DNA from: JAAYXU01 sp050942555
GTDB lineage: Bacteria; Bacillota; Clostridia; Christensenellales; UMGS416
NCBI GenBank assembly: GCA_050942555.1
Contig: JBMNNN010000040.1
Coordinates: forward strand, 1-12,929
Direction of reading: 5' to 3'
DNA length: 12,929 nt
The position numbers and the translations under genes were made by a program. Shown here piece by piece: positions 6,283 to 12,538 of this stretch. How positions within the stretch are numbered: position 1 is the first letter of the stretch; each line of letters opens with the position of its first letter. Below the pieces are notes generated by a model. That model was given only the letters and a program-made list of their open reading frames with translations. It was not told the origin of the DNA and searched no databases.

Positions 6283-7368
6283 ATGCGCGAAATCCAATCC
6301 GGCATCATCGGCTGCGGCGGTATTGCCAACGGAAAGCACCTTCCGGCCGCAAAAGCGCTGGGCAACGTCAGGTTTGTGGCATTCTGCGACATCGTCAGGG
6401 AGCGGGCAGAAAAAGCCGCCCGGGAATACGGCGTGCCGGGCGCCCGAGTCTATGAGGACTACAGGGAAATGCTCGAAAAAGAAGGCCCGCAGATGGAAGC
6501 CGTCCATGTGTGCACCCCGAACCGGAGCCATGCGCCCATTACGGTCGCCGCGCTGGAGTCCGGACGGCACGTCCTCTGCGAAAAGCCGATGGCCATCGAC
6601 GTGGCAGGCGCGCAGGCCATGGTGGACGCCGCCGCCCGCACGGGCAGGCTGCTCACGATCGGCTACCAGAACCGCAACCGACCCGAGTCACTCTATCTCA
6701 AAAAGGAATGCGAGGCCGGTACGCTGGGCCACATCTACTACGCCGAGGCGCTGGCGATCCGCCGCCGCGCGGTGCCGACCTGGGGCGTGTTCCTGAACGC
6801 CGAGGAGCAGGGAGGCGGGCCGCTCATCGACATCGGGACCCACGCGCTGGATCTGACGCTGTGGCTCATGGATAACTACGATCCCGAGATGGTCGTGGGC
6901 TCGACCTACCGGGAGCTGGCGGACAACGAAAATGCCGCCAACGCCTGGGGCTCCTGGGATCCCAGGGAGTTCACGGTCGAAGACTCCTCGTTCGGGTTTA
7001 TCAAGTTTAAAAACGGCGCGACCGTGATACTGAAAAGCTCCTGGGCCCTCAATATACTCGACACGGCAGAGGCCAAGTGCGTGCTGTGCGGCAACAAGGC
7101 GGGCGCCGACATGAAGGACGGCCTGCGCATCAACGGCGAGAAGTTCGGCAAGATGTATACCTTCACGCCCGATCTGTCGGCCGGCGGCGCGGATTTCTAT
7201 GCCGGGAAATCCGCAAATCCATCCCAAATCGAATCGCACGTGTTCTATTCGGCCATCATCAACGGCACGCCGCTTCGCGTGCTGCCCGAGCAGGCGCTCA
7301 AGGTCACCCAGATACTGGCCGCGATCTACGAGTCGAGCCAGACCGGCCAGCCTGTATACTTCGAATAG
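6283..7368 (+). CDS. Gfo/Idh/MocA family oxidoreductase
   Basis: An NAD(P)-dependent dehydrogenase of 361 residues acting on a sugar, cyclitol or glycoside. The N-terminal Rossmann fold carries GIIGCGGIA (about residues 7-15). The family motif CEKPMA contains Glu100-Lys101-Pro102, with Lys101 the catalytic lysine. The second-domain motif GGGPLIDIGTHALDL supplies Asp183 and His187. These three conserved positions argue for an active enzyme. The chain lacks a signal peptide, so it should be cytoplasmic. ATG 6283 follows ACAGGAGGT. It follows the isomerase-like gene by 114 bases and ends at a strong terminator, closing a three-gene reductase/isomerase/dehydrogenase module. The phrase around PTWGVF plus the GGGPLIDIGTHALD block recalls clostridial glycoside or inositol dehydrogenases of this family, but this is a recollection, not an alignment. 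Confidence 0.93.
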   Translation: MREIQSGIIGCGGIANGKHLPAAKALGNVRFVAFCDIVRERAEKAAREYGVPGARVYEDYREMLEKEGPQMEAVHVCTPNRSHAPITVAALESGRHVLCEKPMAIDVAGAQAMVDAAARTGRLLTIGYQNRNRPESLYLKKECEAGTLGHIYYAEALAIRRRAVPTWGVFLNAEEQGGGPLIDIGTHALDLTLWLMDNYDPEMVVGSTYRELADNENAANAWGSWDPREFTVEDSSFGFIKFKNGATVILKSSWALNILDTAEAKCVLCGNKAGADMKDGLRINGEKFGKMYTFTPDLSAGGADFYAGKSANPSQIESHVFYSAIINGTPLRVLPEQALKVTQILAAIYESSQTGQPVYFE

Positions 7369-7377
7369 AGAGTCGCC

Positions 7378-7412
7378 AAAAACGCCGGTCGCCGTGCGCG
7401 ATAGGCGTTTTT
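7378..7412 (+). terminator. Intrinsic terminator after the Gfo/Idh/MocA gene
   Basis: AAAAACGCC (7378-7386) pairs with GGCGTTTTT (7404-7412) around a 17-base GC-rich loop that may fold further. The flanking A and T tracts mean it could stop transcription. It separates the sugar module from hflK. Confidence 0.75.
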
Positions 7413-7486
7413 ATTATATTGCGCGGCTTTGGGTCCCGTTATGGTATATTTCGTGCGATCTGCTATGGCCCGCGCCGCTCTCATAT

Positions 7487-7494
7487 GCTATGAT
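7487..7494 (+). promoter_or_regulatory. Possible extended -10 promoter of hflKC
   Basis: TGC followed by TATGAT (7489-7494) forms an extended -10 element about 30 bases before the hflK start. No good -35 hexamer is visible at 16-18 bases upstream. A promoter is needed here because the preceding gene ends in a terminator. Confidence 0.45.
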
Positions 7495-7524
7495 CGTATC
7501 AACAAGGGATTAGGAGGTGTTTTC

Positions 7525-8469
7525 TTGAAATCCATGCGGTTTTCCCATATTCTACTCATCGGAGCGGCGATACTGGTCGTCATTGTAGCCGCGTCCGGAT
7601 TCTATCGCGTCAACGAGGGCTCGCAGGCGGTGCTCATGACATTCGGAAAGATGACGAGCCTCAAGACGCCGGGGTTCTACTGGCGCGTGCCGTTTATCCA
7701 GTCGGTAGAGGTGGTCAGCGTCAGCGAGATCCATACGCTTGAATACGGCTTCCGGACCACGCAGCCGGGCACCACCACCAGCGAGGCCGCTTACAGGGGT
7801 GTGGACGAGGAGGCCATCATGCTGACGGGCGACGGCAATATCGTCCGGGTAGAGGCGATCTACCAGGTGGTCGTGGACGACGTGCCCTCGTTCCTTTTCG
7901 AGGTGGACAACCCCTACGGCTCCCTGCAGAACGCGTTCGAGACCATCCTGCGGCGCAACATACAGAACCGCACGCTGGACGACGCGCTTCTCAACAAGCA
8001 GGATATCGAGCGGGAGGTGCTTCCCGATTTCCAGCGCCTCATCGCGGCCTATCGGATCGGCATCGAGGTGCGGGAGGTACGCATCCAGAATATCATCGTG
8101 CCCGACGAAGTAGCTCCGGCCTACGAGGACGTGAACAACGCGAAGAACGAGAAGACCCGCAAGCTGGACGAGGCCGAAAAGTATTTTAACGAAGTGGTTC
8201 CCGCGGCGCGCGCCGAAGCCTACCGTATGGTGCAGGAGGCCGAAGCCTACCGGGCCGAGACCATCGCGCGGGCCGAGGGCGACGTGGCGGTGTTCACGCA
8301 GGTTCTTGACAAATACCGGCTGAGCCCCGATATCACGCGCACGCGGCTGCTCATCGAAACCCTTGAGCAGATACTTGGATCGGCAGACCATATCTATGTG
8401 GTTCCCGAGAAAGCCGGGGGGCTAATAGAGCTGCTCCCGCTGGACGGCGCGACAGGAGGTAACCGATGA
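7525..8469 (+). CDS. hflK: FtsH protease activity modulator HflK (SPFH/band 7 protein)
   Basis: A membrane-anchored SPFH/prohibitin-family protein of 314 residues. One N-terminal transmembrane segment lies at about residues 8-24 (ILLIGAAILVVIVAASGFY). The band 7 domain follows, with YRVNEGSQAVLMTFGK, TPGFYWRVPFIQ, the V-V-D-D region and YGSLQNAFETILRRNI. After it comes an Ala/Glu-rich helix with AEAYRMVQEAEAYRAETIARAEG, the HflK signature coiled coil. In characterised bacteria HflK and HflC form a large cage around FtsH and restrain its proteolysis. TTG at 7525 is chosen as start because AGGAGGT lies six bases upstream; the next ATG (7534) is too far from it. It is shorter than Escherichia coli HflK, lacking the long N-terminal Gly/Pro-rich region. 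It overlaps hflC by ATGA. Confidence 0.93.
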   Translation: MKSMRFSHILLIGAAILVVIVAASGFYRVNEGSQAVLMTFGKMTSLKTPGFYWRVPFIQSVEVVSVSEIHTLEYGFRTTQPGTTTSEAAYRGVDEEAIMLTGDGNIVRVEAIYQVVVDDVPSFLFEVDNPYGSLQNAFETILRRNIQNRTLDDALLNKQDIEREVLPDFQRLIAAYRIGIEVREVRIQNIIVPDEVAPAYEDVNNAKNEKTRKLDEAEKYFNEVVPAARAEAYRMVQEAEAYRAETIARAEGDVAVFTQVLDKYRLSPDITRTRLLIETLEQILGSADHIYVVPEKAGGLIELLPLDGATGGNR

Positions 8470-9515
8470 GTACGATCAATATAAACGACATGCGGGCGGT
8501 ACGGAACCGTTCCGCGGGCAGAACCATTCGCAGGATCGTGCTGGCGGGGGCCATACTGATCGGCGCGATTGTGCTTTTCAACATCGCCACATTCACGGTG
8601 GGCGAGGGCGAGCAGGCTGTCGTGTCCCGCTTTGGCGTGATCCAGCGTATCATCATCGATCCCGACAACGACTTTACCGAGCGCCATCCGGATCTTGTGA
8701 CCGGCGAGGACAGCGAGCTCGGCAACGTCGCCGTCACCAAGGGAAAAGGGCTCTTTTTCCGGATCCCCTTCATCGATACGGTGGACAAGTACAACAGCCG
8801 CCTCTTTACCTATGTATCGGGCGCAGAGTCGGTCAATACGTCCGACAAGAAGCAGTACTATATCACGATGTACGCCCAGTGGCGCATCATCCACCCGGGG
8901 CTCTTCGCGATCACGCACCAGACCGTATCCAAGGCGACGAACTACCTGGACAACCTCATCTACCCGGTCATCATACAGAACGTCAACAAGCTTATGGCCG
9001 ACGACTTCATATCCAACAAGGAGCTGCTCAGTGAGTCGCTTGCGGGCGCGCTGGCGGCCATCAACAATACCGTGAGGGGCAGCGGCATCGAGCTTTCCGA
9101 CATACAGGTCCACCGCACATCGCTTCCTCCGGCCAACCTGCAGTCCACATACGAGCGGATGCAGGCCGACAGGGCCAAGGTCGCCCAGCAGCTTCGCGCC
9201 GAAGGCGAGGAAAACTACCAGAAGGCGGTTTCCGCCGCCGACCGGGAAGCGCGCGAGCTGGTCGCCCAGGCTGTAAAGGAATCCGAGCAGATACGCGGCG
9301 AGGCTGACGCCAGGGCGCTAGCGATCTACGCGGAGGCCTACAGCGCGGAACCGGAGTTCTACGAATTCTGGCGCTCGCTTCAGGCGCTCAGGTCGTCGCT
9401 GTCCGACAACGCGACGCTGGTGCTGGAGCCCGATCATCCGCTCTGGGGACGCATGATGGAGCTGCTGCGCGGCGGGGACATCGCGTCGCGCGCCGTGAGT
9501 GCGCTAGCGGAATAG
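8466..9515 (+). CDS. hflC: Protease modulator HflC (SPFH/band 7 protein)
   Basis: The partner of HflK, 349 residues, with one transmembrane helix at about residues 22-42 followed by a band 7 domain (VGEGEQAVVSRFG, GLFFRIPFIDTVDKYNSRL, YAQWRI), an Ala/Glu-rich coiled coil (RAEGEENYQKAVSAADREARE, continuing through EADARALAIYAEAYS) and the characteristic C-terminal EFYEFWRSLQALRSSLSDNATLVL. These are clear HflC features. Between the first band 7 strand and the GLFFRIPF strand (residues about 59-94) it carries roughly 20 residues more than the E. coli protein, an acidic loop including PDNDFTERHPD. Its ATG overlaps the hflK stop (ATGA), so translation is coupled and the products should be made in equal amounts. 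The operon ends at a strong terminator. No ftsH gene is in the window. Confidence 0.94.
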   Translation: MSTININDMRAVRNRSAGRTIRRIVLAGAILIGAIVLFNIATFTVGEGEQAVVSRFGVIQRIIIDPDNDFTERHPDLVTGEDSELGNVAVTKGKGLFFRIPFIDTVDKYNSRLFTYVSGAESVNTSDKKQYYITMYAQWRIIHPGLFAITHQTVSKATNYLDNLIYPVIIQNVNKLMADDFISNKELLSESLAGALAAINNTVRGSGIELSDIQVHRTSLPPANLQSTYERMQADRAKVAQQLRAEGEENYQKAVSAADREARELVAQAVKESEQIRGEADARALAIYAEAYSAEPEFYEFWRSLQALRSSLSDNATLVLEPDHPLWGRMMELLRGGDIASRAVSALAE

Positions 9516-9529
9516 CGAGCAATGATTAT

Positions 9530-9558
9530 AAGGCATGGCTACAGCCATGCCTTTTTTT
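9530..9558 (+). terminator. Intrinsic terminator of hflKC
   Basis: AAGGCATGGC and its exact complement around a four-base TACA loop form a strong hairpin followed by an uninterrupted tract of seven T, beginning 15 bases after the hflC stop codon. This is a textbook rho-independent terminator. Confidence 0.95.
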
Positions 9559-9572
9559 ACTCATAAGTCGGG

Positions 9573-9601
9573 TAGACATTCCGGCATTAGGCTGATATAA
9601 T
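9573..9601 (+). promoter_or_regulatory. SigA promoter of the mgtC-like gene
   Basis: TAGACA (9573-9578) and TATAAT (9596-9601) are separated by 17 bases, eleven of twelve consensus matches. It sits between the hflKC terminator and the next gene. A second TATAAT/TACAAT cluster at 9619-9629 lacks a good -35 hexamer. Confidence 0.8.
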
Positions 9602-9653
9602 GAGTCAAATCTTTTTCATATAATACAATCGTTTGGGAAAGGAGGTGCGTATC

Positions 9654-10316
9654 ATGCTCTGGTGGGAGGCTATCGCCCGGCTGGCTCTCGCGATGGTGCT
9701 GGGCGGACTGGTAGGAATGCAGAGGGAATTTCAGCGCAACGCCGCGGGCTTCAGGACGCACACGCTGGTCGCGCTGGGATCGTGCGTGGCCATGCTTACG
9801 AACGAATACCTGTACCGCACATACGGGGGCAGCAGCACCGACATCGCCCGCATGGGTAGTTATGTGATCAGCGGTATCGGCTTTCTGGGAGCAGGCAGCA
9901 TCGTAAAGGACGGTGTGCGCATTCGTGGCCTGACGACAGCGGCCGGATTATGGGTCGTGGCCTGTCTGGGTCTAGCCGCCGGAGCAGGCTTCTATATCGG
10001 TGCCGGAGTGGGCGCGGTGCTGGTGGTTATGATACTCACGCTCATGAAGACCGTCGAGGGCCGGTTTATGCGCAAGAAGGAGCGCATAGAGATAGGTCTG
10101 CAGATGCGCAATCAGCCCTTTCAAATGGCGCAGGTGCTGCAGGTACTCGGAGAGGCAGGTCTATCGATCCGCGACGTGAAAATGGCGGACACCGACGAAA
10201 AATGGGTAGACGTTACGATTATCACTACGCTGATCGCGAATGTCACCGCCGAGGACATATCCTCTCGCCTGGAGGGACTCAAAGGCATCCGTCTCACATC
10301 GGTCGATTTCACCTGA
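9654..10316 (+). CDS. MgtC/SapB family membrane protein
   Basis: An integral membrane protein of 220 residues. The N-terminal two thirds contain four to five hydrophobic helices with the family signatures GGLVGMQREFQRNAAGFRTH (about residues 17-36), SGIGFLGAGSIVKDG (73-87) and IRGLTTAAGLWVV (90-102). The C-terminal soluble part (about 143-220) has the alternating strand/helix look of the ACT-like domain common to MgtC. In pathogens MgtC supports survival under low magnesium and inside macrophages; in most other bacteria the role is unclear. The start is ATG 9654 after AAAGGAGGT; an upstream TTG at 9633 overlaps this site and is rejected. The gene has its own promoter and no obvious terminator, so read-through into the sigma factor gene is possible. 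Confidence 0.94.
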   Translation: MLWWEAIARLALAMVLGGLVGMQREFQRNAAGFRTHTLVALGSCVAMLTNEYLYRTYGGSSTDIARMGSYVISGIGFLGAGSIVKDGVRIRGLTTAAGLWVVACLGLAAGAGFYIGAGVGAVLVVMILTLMKTVEGRFMRKKERIEIGLQMRNQPFQMAQVLQVLGEAGLSIRDVKMADTDEKWVDVTIITTLIANVTAEDISSRLEGLKGIRLTSVDFT

Positions 10317-10354
10317 CCGACCCGGTACTATACGAGTTTTCGGTTTTCGGTCTG

Positions 10355-10384
10355 TTAACAACATGAGCCGCGCTGTGCTATAAT
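10355..10384 (+). promoter_or_regulatory. Probable SigA promoter of the ECF sigma operon
   Basis: TTAACA (10355-10360) and TATAAT (10379-10384) are 18 bases apart, and TGC immediately before TATAAT makes it an extended -10 site. The predicted 5' leader is about 75 bases long. No typical ECF autoregulatory promoter (such as TGAAAC with CGTC) was recognised in the 149-base gap, which holds nothing else that was recognised. Confidence 0.7.
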
Positions 10385-10465
10385 GATTTCCTAACCGATA
10401 TGAGTTAAAGTCCGCACGAGCGATGTACAATCAGGAGCCGGAGCTCTTTGTGAAGGAGGAATTCC

Positions 10466-11032
10466 ATGACCGCAGATGACCGGATACTGGTCCGAAGGGC
10501 GCAGAACGGCGATACCGACGCCTTTGAAAACCTGGTCAGAAATCATGAGCGCCGGGTGTACAACCTGTGCCTGCGCATGATGGGCAGCCCGGAGGACGCG
10601 GCCGACGCGGCGCAGGAAGCGCTGCTCAAGGCCTGGCGCAGCATAGGCTCCTTCAGGGGAATGTCGGCTTTCTCTACGTGGCTCCATCGGATAGCGGTCA
10701 ATGTGTGCAACGATATGCTGCGCCGCCGTCGTCCGACTCCCGTATCGGTCGAGGTCATGCGGGAGTCGGGCTGGGAAATAACCGATCCGCAGGCGGATAA
10801 CTTTGCAGAGCGAAGCGTCAACTCCCAGATGGTTCTCGAAGGACTCATGCGCATATCGCCCGACCACCGGACGGTCTTGGTGCTCCGCGACATACAGGGG
10901 TTCTCATACGAGGAAATAGGCCAGATGCTCGAATGCCCGACCGGCACCGTGCGCTCCAGGCTCAGCAGAGCCCGAAAAAGTCTGGCCGACGCGGTGCGCG
11001 CCATGGAACAAAACCGAAGATTGACCGTCTAA
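10466..11032 (+). CDS. RNA polymerase sigma factor, ECF (sigma-70 family, SigE/SigW-like)
   Basis: An extracytoplasmic-function sigma factor of 188 residues with only the two essential domains. Region 2 spans about residues 14-91: FENLVRNHERRVYNLCLRMM (core binding), DAADAAQEALLKAWRSIGSFRG (-10 melting and recognition) and STWLHRIAVNVCNDMLRRRR. Region 4 spans about 122-175 with LRDIQGFSYEEIGQMLECPTGTVRSRLSRAR, the -35-binding helix-turn-helix. ATG 10466 follows AAGGAGGAAT. The downstream gene, starting 22 bases on, encodes a zinc-finger anti-sigma protein, the usual arrangement in which the membrane partner holds the sigma factor inactive until an envelope signal arrives. The target genes are unknown, and no autoregulatory promoter was recognised. 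Confidence 0.95.
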   Translation: MTADDRILVRRAQNGDTDAFENLVRNHERRVYNLCLRMMGSPEDAADAAQEALLKAWRSIGSFRGMSAFSTWLHRIAVNVCNDMLRRRRPTPVSVEVMRESGWEITDPQADNFAERSVNSQMVLEGLMRISPDHRTVLVLRDIQGFSYEEIGQMLECPTGTVRSRLSRARKSLADAVRAMEQNRRLTV

Positions 11033-11054
11033 TGGTATGAAGGGGGTACTCTAC

Positions 11055-12380
11055 GTGACGTGTGAGCAGTTCAGAAAAAGCATATGCCTCTATCTGGACA
11101 AATCGGTTTCCGATCCGGAAATGGAGCACATGAACGAGCATCTGCGGACCTGTCCCGCCTGCCGGGAAGAATATGAATCGCAGCGGATGCTGGTTGACGC
11201 TCTGGGCGCTGTGCCCGAAGCCCCTTTGCCCCCTCATTTCCATGAAAGGCTGCATATCCGCCTGCAGACAGAGCGGCAGAAAAAGGAGGGTGTCCAAGTG
11301 AAACGCAAACTCAGGCTCCCGGTACTCTCGGCGGTTGCCGCGGGACTGCTGCTGCTTGTCGTGGGAAGCGCAGCGCTGCTGGGCGGCGATCCGGGCCTCG
11401 GTCATGGCGCGCCCCGAAGCGACGAATTCGGTTACACGAGCGGACAAAGCACGAATAACAACATGAGCGCCGCGGGAGGCAGGGACGGCTGGCTGACGGG
11501 AAAGAGCGTCGAGGAAGCAGAAAAGCCGGAACTTGCACCCGCACCCACAGCCCCGGGCGGCGACATGGACCTGGCGACGCCTGACATACGCGGACAGGGC
11601 GAGACGGTGCAGGAAAACGCCAACGTATCCGAAGGCAGAAAGATCATCTATTCGGCCCGGATCGGCGTGCGTACCCGCCAGTTTGACGAGGACATGGCCG
11701 CAGTGCGCCAGGCCTGCGCGGCGGTGGGCGGCTATGTGGAGAACGCATATGTGGAGGGCGTGGGATTCGACCAGCCCGGCGGAAATGGCCGGACAGGCAC
11801 TATTACCGTGCGCATTCCCCAGACGGCTTACGGCCAGTTTCTGACCGAGGTATCGGGTCTGGGGCAGGTCACCTCCAGCAACGAATACACGCAGGACATC
11901 ACCGCGCAGTACGTAGACTACGGGATCCGGCTGGGCACGCTGGAGCTCCAGCTGGAGCGGCTCGAGGATATACTCGAGAAAAGCGAGAAACTGGAGGACG
12001 TCGTGCTGCTGGTGCAGGAAATATCGCGCGTGACCAGCCAGATCGAGCAGATCAAGGGCCAGCTCCGGCTGTGGGACGATCTGGTGGACTATTCAAGCGT
12101 GACGGTCACGCTGACCGAGGTGCAGGAATCGACGATCATCGAGCCCACCGATCCTACGCTCGGCGATAGGATGGCAGTGGCCTTCTTCGGAACGCTGAAC
12201 GCGATCAAGCGGGGCCTCCAGTCGTTCGCGGTTCGCCTGGTGGGCGCGACGCCCTACATCATACTGCTGGCGGCGCTCGCGCTCATCGCCGTGGCGGTCA
12301 CGGTGGCGCTCGTTCGTCGCCGCCGCGCCCGCGCCGCGGCATCGGTCCCAGCCCCCGCTCCCAAAGAGGATGATCAGTAA
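11055..12380 (+). CDS. Membrane-bound zinc-finger anti-sigma factor fused to a DUF4349 domain
   Basis: A 441-residue putative regulator of the preceding sigma factor. The N-terminal cytoplasmic part has the ZAS motif HLRTCPAC (His29, Cys33, Cys36), with Cys3 as a possible further ligand. A transmembrane helix lies at about residues 88-110, then a low-complexity linker rich in Gly, Ser, Asn and Pro. A DUF4349-type domain (about 194-356) begins IIYSARIGVRTRQFDEDM and ends in a helical coiled-coil segment and the strand YSSVTVTLTEV. A second transmembrane helix (about 400-420) precedes a basic RRRRARA tail. The DUF4349 part should thus be outside the membrane with both ends inside. GTG 11055 is chosen because AGGGGG lies upstream at good spacing; ATG 11037 has no ribosome binding site. 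DUF4349 has no known function; sensing the envelope is inference. An internal in-frame start is present at 11298. Confidence 0.88.
   Translation: MTCEQFRKSICLYLDKSVSDPEMEHMNEHLRTCPACREEYESQRMLVDALGAVPEAPLPPHFHERLHIRLQTERQKKEGVQVKRKLRLPVLSAVAAGLLLLVVGSAALLGGDPGLGHGAPRSDEFGYTSGQSTNNNMSAAGGRDGWLTGKSVEEAEKPELAPAPTAPGGDMDLATPDIRGQGETVQENANVSEGRKIIYSARIGVRTRQFDEDMAAVRQACAAVGGYVENAYVEGVGFDQPGGNGRTGTITVRIPQTAYGQFLTEVSGLGQVTSSNEYTQDITAQYVDYGIRLGTLELQLERLEDILEKSEKLEDVVLLVQEISRVTSQIEQIKGQLRLWDDLVDYSSVTVTLTEVQESTIIEPTDPTLGDRMAVAFFGTLNAIKRGLQSFAVRLVGATPYIILLAALALIAVAVTVALVRRRRARAAASVPAPAPKEDDQ
11284..11300 (+). promoter_or_regulatory. In-frame internal ribosome binding site and GTG start within the anti-sigma/DUF4349 gene
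   Basis: AGGAGG (11284-11289) is followed after eight bases by GTG (11298-11300) in the same frame as the gene. Initiation here would make a 360-residue protein starting MKRKLRLPVL, with the membrane helix directly at its N-terminus and without the zinc-finger domain. The sequence match is direct; use in the cell is inference. Confidence 0.55.
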
Positions 12381-12395
12381 ATCCGACCGATTCCG

Positions 12396-12424
12396 GGCGG
12401 CCGCGATGCGGCCGCCTTTTTTTT
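12396..12424 (+). terminator. Intrinsic terminator after the anti-sigma/DUF4349 gene
   Basis: GGCGGCCGC and its exact complement enclose a three-base GAT loop, followed by a tract of eight T, starting 15 bases after the stop codon. It ends the sigma/anti-sigma operon. Confidence 0.94.
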
Positions 12425-12475
12425 GCGTGTGGCTGCATAAATGCCGTCGCCCGGGGTTTTTAAAACCACAACCCT

Positions 12476-12504
12476 ATGATACGATCCGTTTATTGTGCTA
12501 TAAT
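12476..12504 (+). promoter_or_regulatory. Probable extended -10 promoter of the degV-like gene
   Basis: TATAAT (12499-12504) is preceded by TGC, an extended -10 site, with a weak ATGATA -35 (12476-12481) at 17 bases. It lies downstream of a terminator and 35 bases upstream of the start codon. The core TGTGCTATAATG is identical to that of the sigma operon promoter. Confidence 0.7.
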
Positions 12505-12538
12505 GTATATGTATTTCCGTAATGGAGGGAAAGATAGT

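Noticed and set aside
5512..6570. 352-codon minus-strand frame across the isomerase-like and Gfo/Idh/MocA genes
   Set aside because: Both sense genes have strong family motifs and ribosome binding sites; the antisense product is composition-driven and has no recognisable domain.
6283..7368. Naming the Gfo/Idh/MocA gene as a C-glycoside 3-oxidase (dgpA) or inositol dehydrogenase (iolG)
   Set aside because: The motifs seen are common to the whole family and the neighbours do not settle the substrate; an alignment is needed.
7552..9113. Two long minus-strand frames (7552-8391 and 8394-9113) opposite hflK and hflC
   Set aside because: They mirror the codon structure of two well-recognised genes and have no ribosome binding site or motifs.
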